NCBI RefSeq assembly: GCF_003937825.1
Contig: NZ_RSFW01000006.1
Coordinates: forward strand, 1 to 64,000
Length of the DNA: 64,000 nucleotides
Direction of reading: 5' to 3'
Origin: Mesobacillus subterraneus
GTDB lineage: Bacteria; Bacillota; Bacilli; Bacillales; Cytobacillaceae
Below, piece by piece: positions 19,855-29,000 of the stretch (position 1 is its first letter; each line of letters starts with the position of its first letter). The position numbers and the translations under genes are program-made. The notes below the pieces were generated by a model. That model worked only from the letters and a program-made list of their open reading frames with translations. It ran no database searches and had not been told where the DNA came from.

Positions 19855-20715
19855 TCATCGGTAATTGTGTTTTAAAAATTGCAGCTCTGTAATTTGAGGT
19901 ATCTTTACGTTATCTAAATTATTTGTACGCACATACTCAATCGGGTATTTTCTATGTGAAGTTAAACTATTCAAAATATCAATCGCCTCTGTTTTAGATA
20001 AATTAAATACTTTACCCCACAATGTATCATGTGTCAAAATTTCATCTAATTGAACATATTCTACTTTTTCTTGTTTAGCATAACGAATCAATGTGTAATA
20101 AAAAGCAGTTAAATCTCCACTTTCGTAATATATTGAATTCTTACGAATAGTGTCACTTTTATCTCCTGAACGTTCCTCCTTAAGTAAATGCAGGGTAGTA
20201 AATGGACTGAAAATTGTATCTTCTGGGTCGCTTTCAATAGCTTCTTTAGTATACAGTTGAACTAATACATCGATATCTCGATTAAGTGATCTATCCGATA
20301 CACCTTTTGGCTCTTTTATATTAACCCATTCTTTAAAGGCTGCTCTTAATTCTGCTTTTGTTGAGATAGTTTCATTATATTTAGTAAAAAACCAATTAAA
20401 TACCGTTGCTGTATCTCCTTTATTTAACAGTAGCTCTGAATGTAGAATTGCTACAGTAGATGGTCTTTCTAGCAATCGATCTTTATTAAAAATAATTTCA
20501 CCTAAGGGAGTTAATGTATGTTTTTTATTATTTTCTTCTATTAAGTTTAAGGCTGTTAGCCAAAAACGTAAGGAACGGACCATGTTTTTACCTAGACCAA
20601 TTTTTTCAAAATTATCTTTATCATAAAAGAAATTATTATTATTTGAAACATACCTAAGCCCTTTACTTATCCATTTATTTCTTAAATAGAAACTTTCATG
20701 TCTACCGTAAGCCAA
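19855..20715 (-). CDS. DUF4007 family protein B
   Basis: 286 residues. The DUF4007 signature is clear: FYLRNKWISKGLRYV at the start, then GLGKNMVRSLRFWLTAL, LTPLGEIIF and VAILHSELLL. DUF4007 proteins occur next to PAPS-reductase-like genes and large ATPases in DNA-modification and defence loci and probably contact DNA through winged-helix parts; their biochemistry is not established. The start is TTG (20713-20715) with GGGGG about 12 bases upstream. It opens the second transcription unit of the system and is tightly coupled to ATPase B. Confidence 0.82.
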   Translation of the reverse strand: MAYGRHESFYLRNKWISKGLRYVSNNNNFFYDKDNFEKIGLGKNMVRSLRFWLTALNLIEENNKKHTLTPLGEIIFNKDRLLERPSTVAILHSELLLNKGDTATVFNWFFTKYNETISTKAELRAAFKEWVNIKEPKGVSDRSLNRDIDVLVQLYTKEAIESDPEDTIFSPFTTLHLLKEERSGDKSDTIRKNSIYYESGDLTAFYYTLIRYAKQEKVEYVQLDEILTHDTLWGKVFNLSKTEAIDILNSLTSHRKYPIEYVRTNNLDNVKIPQITELQFLKHNYR

Positions 20716-20814
20716 ATATATCTAACCCCCATATTCACTTCTGGTTAACTTACCCAGAAGAGTAAAACTACTAATTTATGAATTATAATTTCCTTCTGGT
20801 GGTACTCTCCAATG

Positions 20815-20823
20815 AACATTATA
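20815..20823 (-). promoter_or_regulatory. extended -10 promoter for the second half-operon
   Basis: On the minus strand TGATATAAT is a perfect TGnTATAAT extended -10, about 100 bases before the DUF4007-B start. No good -35 exists, as expected for this class. The -35 zone falls inside the palindrome at 20843-20858. Confidence 0.6.
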
Positions 20824-20842
20824 TCAATAGTGCACGTCTTTA

Positions 20843-20858
20843 GCGAATATATATTCGC
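20843..20858. promoter_or_regulatory. perfect 16-bp palindrome, candidate operator
   Basis: GCGAATATATATTCGC lies between the terminator of ATPase A and the extended -10 of DUF4007-B, where a bound dimeric regulator would block transcription. Its role as an operator is inferred. Confidence 0.45.
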
Positions 20859-20866
20859 AAAAAAAA

Positions 20867-20886
20867 TGCACTTTTTATAAAGTGCA
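20867..20886 (-). terminator. terminator after ATPase A
   Basis: On the minus strand TGCACTTT/AAAGTGCA with a four-base loop is followed by eight T, just after the ATPase A stop. It splits the eight-gene system into two transcription units. Confidence 0.85.
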
Positions 20887-20894
20887 GTGAGGAA

Positions 20895-23800
20895 TTACAA
20901 TAAGTTTTTCATTTTTTCTATTGCTTCGACTTTTTCTTCCCCTGATAAATCGTTAAACAAACTTATTACTGCTTCTATATTCAATTCTTTCATGCGGTTA
21001 TGAATAAGGTTTTTAAAACCCGATAAGACTTGTAGGTTTTTATCAGTTAAATAACTTGGTGCGTTTTTAACCTGATTTAACCATGTAGTACATTGTTGTG
21101 CAGACCATGTTTTTAATACGCTGCTCTCAACTATAAATGCTTTTAACCATTCTTGTTCTTTTTGATTTAAGCGATCTAGGATTTCATTTTCATAATTCTC
21201 AATGATTTGAATGAAATCAACCTCTGATTCAATTTCTGTCCACTTATCTTTTAATAACAGGAGTTCTTGTCTTAATTCAAATCGATTATCCTGCTTCGCT
21301 TTAATTGCTGGAATATCATTTAAGAAGTTTTGCACGTGGTTAGCCGCTTCCTCGATACCTTCACGATCATTTTCTTTAATGTCCTTCGCTAAGATCATCT
21401 TTACTCTCATGAAGAACTTCTGGCAATCAGTTAGTGTCTTAATATCATATATCGCATCGTAGATTTCCATCACTTCATCTGTTAAAACTTTTAGAGCTGC
21501 TCTAGTTTGTTCTAATACCATATTAACTTGCTTTTCATTGGCTAATTTGTCTTTTTCATTTAGCTTGCTATGGGCAATGAGTGGTAATAGTTTCTCACCA
21601 TTTTCCTTGATTTGTATAAGCTTAGAATAACCAAGGGTTGGTCCAGGGGAAGCCTTTGTAACGTACTCATTCACTTTATCTTGAACCGGATCTAAGTTAT
21701 CTAAAATTTCTTCGACTTTAGTTATTAGCGCTTTTGCTTCTTTCTTATATCCATATCGATTCATTGAATCAATTAACTTTCTACACCATCTCTCAAAAGC
21801 AGTAGCTTGACTCCTAGATTGACATTTTAATGATCTTAAAAAAATAGAGAAAGTATCTTCAAAATATTTATGAGCTGCTTCTTCAATTCTACGAGCTTCA
21901 ATTAAATGTGATTCATTATAAATGTATTTATCTGAGCTTCCAACTACGTTTTGAATTGTTTTAGTAATATCTAAAATTTCAAATACTCCACGTAAATCGT
22001 CAGTTTTACGTTTTGTTTCTGATAATTTTTGTTTTAAAGAACCGAATAATTTCACAGTTTCATCGTATAGTCTATAACCTTCTTTCAAGAGTATTTCCAT
22101 ATTGGTTACTTTATCTTCTAATTCTTCAGGAATGTCCTCTTCTAATTTTAAATCTTGAAACTGAGAATATAAATCTCTAGCGACATTAACATCGCTATTC
22201 TGTGTAACCTTTTTATATAAATTTAAATATTTGTTTGCTGATTCTTCAGGCTTTACTTGAACAACTTTAGTAGCAAACATCTCTTTTAAGTTTATATTTT
22301 TGTCAGTATACACTTTTGTCGACCATTCTTCTAAACGTATGCGTTGATTATTAAGTTGTGTTTTTGTTTCCTCTCGACGTGAAGCCAAGTATACCGCTAC
22401 TAATAAAGAAAGCGCATAGTCATTAATTCCGTAGGGTACTTTTTGATATTTATCGAACAATGTTTGAATATCAAATTCACCATTTTTCTCTAATAACTGA
22501 TCCCACTCGCTAAAAATGGATTGGACTTTTGGATTTTTTGGAGCAATTAAGTTGTATTCCTCGTTTAAAACAGCCCAAGACTCTACCGACTTTTGATATA
22601 AAATCGATTCTATACGTCCTTTAATATCGGCACTCTCAGAATGTAATGTTTGATAAATAACATTGGAAAGAACAATACGACTAATTCTTGAAAGCCCTTT
22701 TTTTGCTTTACCTAAAGTAGCATTAGCAAACTCTGTATAAGAAAACGGTATTACTCTCGTATATAGTCGCTCAAATGTTTCATTTGTAAACATTATCAAT
22801 CTACTTGAAACTTTATCAATTGTAGCACTAGTAATTAACAAACGTTTTGCTGCTAAGTCGCGATATACATCTAACAGGACAGAATGAGCTTTTTCTTGAA
22901 AATCCGCAATAAATCGTCGATATTTATCAATCTCTTGTTGTGTAAAGTTTTGAGATACCCGATAATCCACAATAGCTTCATAAAATTTATCTTCTTTATC
23001 GTCTAAAATAAAAAATGCTATTGGTAAATCATCAAACCTTTCGTTTTTCAGAAGTTGCTGAATCACTTTGAATTTTTCAGGTTCGTAATCACTTGGTACA
23101 TACAACCAGAATATTTGACCCTTTGCTTTGTCAGGTTCTAGCGCTTCTAAATGATCTATTTTAATTTGGGCTAATTTTCGAGGTGTTAAATCACTAATAT
23201 GCAAGATAGTTTGAGTGAATTTCCATTCACGCGTCTTAATAAAATGACGCTTACCGAATGCGGGCTCAATATCACCTAGTTGCAGCTCGTCACTTAAACC
23301 CATATCTAAAATAACTGCCATATCAATTTCGAGATTCCGCTTTTTCTTCCTCATTAACACCTTAAAATCGTTCACACCTATTGCGTCTGCAACAAAATCA
23401 AAAACATTAGCTACTTCATCGTAACTTAAAACACCAAATTGATCTTCGAGCTGTCTAATTGCTATTTCAACTTCTTTGACGGAGAGGCCAGCAGCATTTG
23501 CTATTAGCTCAACTGATTCAACTCTATTATGTGTTTTAAAGCGACCAATACGACTAATTAAGATTGCTGCTAGAGTTTCCTTTGAACGCTCATCAAATTT
23601 ATCACCATATTTAGTTAAGATTTGATTGTATAAAATACAATACTCACTTTGTTTACGGCCTTCTTGTTCAGCAGCTAATAATTCATTAAAGAATTCAGTT
23701 CGAATTATACTTGTCGCTGGCACTAACAATAAGTCCCCAAATTCATTAACATGCTGATCTGCTAATTCATTAATTTGCCTTTCTAAAAATGTTAGCGCAG

Positions 23801-25124
23801 ACCGTTGTTGTAACCAAGAAGATAGGTTTGATAAAATCCACGAAGTAAGCGGATGAAGAGGGTATATCCCTTCCAAAATTACTTTTTTGAAATGTTCATA
23901 GTTACTCCAAACACTTGAATTATCCGCTTCAGGTGCCCATCTCATTAACTTTTTGTGGAACTGTTTCCACTCATTATCATTCTTTTCGATTTTATTAGTG
24001 ATTAAATCTTTGAACGCCTTTACATCTTTCCGTTCAACTAAATTCGCGAAAATTGTTTCTAAGTTTGAAGATAAGTGTACTTTTTCACTGGATTCATAAC
24101 GCCCAACATAGCGATTAATATTTGCTGTACGATCGACTCGGGTTAAATATGACTTTAAATCTGATTGGATAAATCCAAGGAACACTATTTTATCATCAGC
24201 ATTTTGCACCGCTTCATATATTTGTTGTAATGCTGCATCAGAAGCTTTGGTTGGATTGCTTGAAGCAAATTCAATATAACGACCGAATTCGTCAAAGAAC
24301 AGAACTATTTTATTAAATGGTTCTCGTTCACCACAAAGCTTATCTGCAATTCTTTCTAATACATCACCAGCAGATACACCCTCATCCCAACGAATATATG
24401 TACCATTTATATCTTTATATACTTTATTAATTACTTCAAATACTTCAGCGTCATTCAAAATATTTTTAATCAAATAGTGCTTCAAGTTAGCGTCAGCATC
24501 TGTCTTAGTTAACATATCACCATGTTTTATATATAATTCTTGAAAATTATCAAATGTGTTCTCGACAAACACACGTGCAATATCATACGACTTAGTCAAT
24601 TCTTTCAAAAACTCTGAATCGACATTGTGGGCTTTTAAAGATTTTTGGGTTGCATTTAATATTTCATAATTCAAGTTGAAATCGCGCATGCCATTTAATA
24701 TAAGCACTAAGTTTGGTTTTAAGTCATGTTTAGAGACTTGTTGTTCAATATTTGCATCCACAGATTTTAAATTTCTCAAAACTGCTTGTTGAGCTTTAAT
24801 ATTCCCACTCAAAAAGCTAGCTAGTGTAACAGATAGATGCGACTTACCGGTACCATACGGAGCAATTGTTAAGAAGAAATTCGATAATGGGCTTTCCCCA
24901 TAGATCTTATCTACTAACATATTTGTAAATGAAGCAGTATCTAATAAACGATGACTCTTAAAAGTAATTTCATTTTTTGCTACTCCAAAGTATTCCGGGC
25001 CATGAAAAACAAAACTACTTGCTACATCATACTGCTTCTCATCATTGTAAAACCAATCAACCTGCACCGCTCCATTAAAATATAACTCCTTTTTAAATCG
25101 AATTATATCTCGAAACTTATACAT
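20895..25124 (-). CDS. giant P-loop ATPase A (BrxC/DUF499-like)
   Basis: About 1409 residues. Walker A is IAPYGTGKSHLS (about residue 95) and Walker B is VLFFDEFGRYIEFA (about residue 280), followed by FLGFIQSDLKSYL. The shared YGTGKS and DEFGR motifs show it is a distant paralogue of ATPase B. The C-terminal ~400 residues are rich in coiled-coil heptads (Lys/Glu/Leu). The open frame extends to a GTG at 25148, but the ATG at 25124 has a weak GTGAG and is the more likely start; neither site is strong. It follows DUF4007-A in the first half-operon. Confidence 0.75.
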   Translation of the reverse strand: MYKFRDIIRFKKELYFNGAVQVDWFYNDEKQYDVASSFVFHGPEYFGVAKNEITFKSHRLLDTASFTNMLVDKIYGESPLSNFFLTIAPYGTGKSHLSVTLASFLSGNIKAQQAVLRNLKSVDANIEQQVSKHDLKPNLVLILNGMRDFNLNYEILNATQKSLKAHNVDSEFLKELTKSYDIARVFVENTFDNFQELYIKHGDMLTKTDADANLKHYLIKNILNDAEVFEVINKVYKDINGTYIRWDEGVSAGDVLERIADKLCGEREPFNKIVLFFDEFGRYIEFASSNPTKASDAALQQIYEAVQNADDKIVFLGFIQSDLKSYLTRVDRTANINRYVGRYESSEKVHLSSNLETIFANLVERKDVKAFKDLITNKIEKNDNEWKQFHKKLMRWAPEADNSSVWSNYEHFKKVILEGIYPLHPLTSWILSNLSSWLQQRSALTFLERQINELADQHVNEFGDLLLVPATSIIRTEFFNELLAAEQEGRKQSEYCILYNQILTKYGDKFDERSKETLAAILISRIGRFKTHNRVESVELIANAAGLSVKEVEIAIRQLEDQFGVLSYDEVANVFDFVADAIGVNDFKVLMRKKKRNLEIDMAVILDMGLSDELQLGDIEPAFGKRHFIKTREWKFTQTILHISDLTPRKLAQIKIDHLEALEPDKAKGQIFWLYVPSDYEPEKFKVIQQLLKNERFDDLPIAFFILDDKEDKFYEAIVDYRVSQNFTQQEIDKYRRFIADFQEKAHSVLLDVYRDLAAKRLLITSATIDKVSSRLIMFTNETFERLYTRVIPFSYTEFANATLGKAKKGLSRISRIVLSNVIYQTLHSESADIKGRIESILYQKSVESWAVLNEEYNLIAPKNPKVQSIFSEWDQLLEKNGEFDIQTLFDKYQKVPYGINDYALSLLVAVYLASRREETKTQLNNQRIRLEEWSTKVYTDKNINLKEMFATKVVQVKPEESANKYLNLYKKVTQNSDVNVARDLYSQFQDLKLEEDIPEELEDKVTNMEILLKEGYRLYDETVKLFGSLKQKLSETKRKTDDLRGVFEILDITKTIQNVVGSSDKYIYNESHLIEARRIEEAAHKYFEDTFSIFLRSLKCQSRSQATAFERWCRKLIDSMNRYGYKKEAKALITKVEEILDNLDPVQDKVNEYVTKASPGPTLGYSKLIQIKENGEKLLPLIAHSKLNEKDKLANEKQVNMVLEQTRAALKVLTDEVMEIYDAIYDIKTLTDCQKFFMRVKMILAKDIKENDREGIEEAANHVQNFLNDIPAIKAKQDNRFELRQELLLLKDKWTEIESEVDFIQIIENYENEILDRLNQKEQEWLKAFIVESSVLKTWSAQQCTTWLNQVKNAPSYLTDKNLQVLSGFKNLIHNRMKELNIEAVISLFNDLSGEEKVEAIEKMKNLL

Positions 25125-25182
25125 ACTTTTCAACTCACTTTCAACCACTGTTGTGTTTCATTAATCAATTATTTGTTAGGAA

Positions 25183-26019
25183 CTAAATTAAAAGTGAAAA
25201 CATCTTATCTAAGCAATGGGAAGAGTTCTGATTTTTAATAATTGTTATTGGTGACAATTGTGCATTAACTTTTATCAGACCAGCATCTTGCATCAAATCC
25301 AATGCATCTCGCAACTGTCGCTCTCTCCATAAAAAAGGCTTACCAAAAGATAAGATATCTGCAATCTCATTAAATGTAATCTCTGATCGATCTGCTAAAA
25401 TTTCTTCCCATTTTATAAATAATAGATACCCATACACATACACATTTTCTCTGGATATACGATGTGGTTCAACTTCATAGCCTTTACCTTCTAATCTAAT
25501 TAACCCTATTTCACCTAATGAAAGATCACTGTTATAACAAGTTCTAAAAGGTGTTAGATTAACATTAGAAGAAAATTTTCGTTCTATAGCATTTTGAATA
25601 AGTTCATCATTAAAATTTGGCATTACCTTAGGAATAAATTCATTAAACAAATATGACCACAAAGTAGCCGCAGAATATTTATCAGCTAAAAAAGCATGCA
25701 ATAATAATTTTGAAATATTCTCTACTAAATAAGGATCCTCTAAAAAAACCTTTCTGCCTAGTGATGTTAGTTTACATTCATACTTCTTATCTACTTTTTC
25801 AAAAGTAACCAACCTCATCGCTGCCGTATAATAAATATGGGGCTCTACTTTTCCAGAACTTTTGCCCGTGGGTATCATTGTTTTCTCTGAAATCTCTTCT
25901 TTCGTTAAAAAACCCGCATCTGAATCGGCCAAGCTCACGATACGTGAGATGGCCTCTAATTCAGGCGCAAAACTTTGATGAAAGTTAAGGTGATATGTTA
26001 TTAACTCTTTATTACTCAT
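25183..26019 (-). CDS. DUF4007-like protein A
   Basis: 278 residues and divergent from protein B, but with the same layout: NFHQSFAPELEAISRIV, TMIPTGKSSGKVEPHIYY, LTSLGRKVFLEDPYLV and KLLLHAFLADKY. A winged-helix-like segment follows near the C-terminus (LSFGKPFLWRERQLRDAL). It overlaps the dptH stop by four bases (ATGA) and has AAAGGA upstream, so it is coupled to dptH. It is the DUF4007 partner of ATPase A. Confidence 0.72.
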   Translation of the reverse strand: MSNKELITYHLNFHQSFAPELEAISRIVSLADSDAGFLTKEEISEKTMIPTGKSSGKVEPHIYYTAAMRLVTFEKVDKKYECKLTSLGRKVFLEDPYLVENISKLLLHAFLADKYSAATLWSYLFNEFIPKVMPNFNDELIQNAIERKFSSNVNLTPFRTCYNSDLSLGEIGLIRLEGKGYEVEPHRISRENVYVYGYLLFIKWEEILADRSEITFNEIADILSFGKPFLWRERQLRDALDLMQDAGLIKVNAQLSPITIIKNQNSSHCLDKMFSLLI

Positions 26020-29000
26020 TTAACTCTTTTCCTTTCATGCAACGGTGTTACGTCAATAACGTGCTTAGATTTAGGTCCTAATTTTCCATCTGGTAATCGA
26101 TTCGAACCAACAACCACACATTGTCCTTTTGACAACTTTGAGAGTTTTGTTGCCCATGTTTTCTGTTCATCACTCTCCGGACTTAAGAAGCTAGCAATAT
26201 TCTTATTATCACCCTCTGGTGGTAAGAAGTGTACTTTTTGACTAGCATTTTGAAAACGAGTAATCGCATCTTTAGTAATTGGGTACTGAAGCGTTTGTGT
26301 AGCGAATAAACCGGACCAACCAAACTTACGTCCTTCAGTTAAGATTCGCGCACTCGGTGAGGTTTCTGATTGATCTAAATTCTGCGCTTCATCAAGAATC
26401 ACTGGGAAAGGCACTTCAACTGAACCGTGTGATAAATTATAGCTCCAAATATCCCATAAGATAAATTCAGTTAATAGGACTTGTGTATCACGGTTAAACC
26501 CTGTTAATTGAACAATAAAGACTTTTCCCGCTTCACGACGCAATTCTTCCCAATCGAACAGATTCTCAGTAGCAAATGGTTTGCGGTCAATTAACGGATC
26601 GATTTTAGATAATACTGTTTTTGCACTACCTTTATCTAAGCTTTCAAGTTCACTACGTAAATAATCTAGACTCATCTTATCGCCATATTTTTGCAATCCA
26701 CTAACAGTTGCTTTGTAGATCGCGTTTTTCTGTTGATCCCCTATACCATTCTTTTTATATACAGAATAAAAGATTCCTGCAATCCGCTCTGCCACGTCAA
26801 TCTCAGATTCTAAATCGTATTCATCTTCGTCATACTCTTTTAAGTTTCTCTTAAATGGATTTATCGGAAACCCTTCGCGTTGTACATTAAATTGAATTAT
26901 CTTGCCTTCCATAGCTTCTTTGAAGTCAACGTTTAATTGGCTTTTCTTGAAGCCATCAGTATAATCAAAAATCAGTGTTGAAACATTATTATTTGCTAGC
27001 TCTAACAATAGGCATTGCATAAAATATGTTTTGCCAACCCCTGATGTACCTGTAATTAGTAGGTGGCGGTTTTCTAATTTAGGATGTCCGTACTCCCAAT
27101 AAATTTCTTTATTAGTACGCTGTTCTCTACCTAATAGGATCCTTACATCTTGTAGTTTTGATGGCTCCCCATCTACCTCTGGTTCTATTACTACCGACGG
27201 AGAAACTGGATCTTCCCGATCTGGATCTAAAATAATTACTGTATCCGGCTTTGAAGCAGGATCACCCTTTTCCTTAATTGTTTTATCACTTGGTGGTTTA
27301 GAAACAGTAGGAGCAATTGGTGGTTTTGTTTCAGCAACTAGTGGCGGATATTCAATCACCGGATTACCAACTGGATCATCTACTAATTCATCTTCTATCT
27401 GACGATTTATTTCTTTGGCAATTTCTTTGAAAGTTCTTTCGTCATCTGCAAAATTTTCATATTCTTTATTTGACGCATCTTCAAACTGTACAGCAGTACG
27501 CTCAGCTTCAGGCAACAATTGTTTTTGAATATATAACTGTCCATAGGGATGATGATTTACTTGAATACCTTCCTGGCCGAAAAAGTTATGTGTTATAACC
27601 TCTAGCTCTTCAGCATTATAGTCTAGCCAATAGGTTAAAAGTGTTAATTTCCAATTAATTGTAAATTCACCGTTTAAAATTTTATTCAGATCACTGTTTA
27701 AACGTTCACGCTCAAATTCATCACTCGTTAAATAGATAGGCGAAAAAGCTAACAGGCGATACAATTGTGCAAACCAGTATCTGCGATCATGCTCTTTTGA
27801 GTCTGGTGAAAACACGCTTGAAAGGAATTTATAACTGTTCTCTAGTTGTGTCATCCCCTTTTCTATGTGTATTGGATTTTCTTTACCCATTTTGCATTCT
27901 ACTAAGTTCGCATTAATGTATAGTAAATTGTCATTTTCATTTCGGACAATTTCCAATTCTAATAGATCTGGACGGTTTGGTTCATCGTTAAACCAATGAT
28001 CATATGAGTCCAATGAAATAAAGCTCTTCAGTAGTGTTTCTTCCTTTATTTCAGTAACGTTTAATGATTGAACGGCTAATAGACTTGATAAATAACTATG
28101 GATTTCGTAATCATATGGGTTTAAAGCTCTTAGAATTTTAATGCCGTCTAATATGACTGAGTCTCCTAAGCAATATTCTGCAGCTTGCTTATACATTTCA
28201 GGCAGCCATGATGGAAATAGCTTTCGTAATCGCATTTCTAATCGTGCTTGAATATCCTTTTTCATTTCTATTGAAGCTGAAATCGCAACATTTAATTCCC
28301 CGTAAATTCCTTCTCCAGTTGAAAAGCTAATGATATTTTCTGGATCAAAAATTTGCTTATCGAGCCCAGTATCAATACTAACAACCCAACGGGCTTTCTC
28401 ATGGAAGATATCTAATAGATCCATAATGCCTTTTTGGATTGATAGGACTTTCTCTACTCGGTAAAACTCGTTTTCTTTCGCATAAGCATTTTGTGTCCAG
28501 AAAACTAATTGAGAATGGGCAAAAGATGCTTCGAATTGCATCTGACTTATTGAAACACTACGTTCATCTTTATTTTCAGGTGCCGGAATAGGGTTGAATA
28601 CCATTGGGAATTTTGTTTCGCTCGGTGCAATTTTCTTCCCAACATTCGTTTTGTATTTAATATCACTTGTGTATAATAAATTATCAATAAATGCTAAGTC
28701 ATACGCTTTATATTCTAAAAACTCATTTAACTTAGCTATGTCTGCATTTTTGTAAGTGTTGAATTGAATGTTCAACTCAATATCGTCGTCTACGTTAAAC
28801 GTTTGATCTAACCACAGCTTCACATAATTTTGCGCTTTATAATTTACTTTAGACGTCAAAATATCCAGTTCTAAACTAAATTTCCCAGCTTGTTTTTGCT
28901 GGACTTTGATGAAATTTTTAATTCCTTCAATAATCGGATATAAATGGTCAAAATTAATGAAACATAGCGACAATGCATCTATATTGGATGGGAATGTTTT

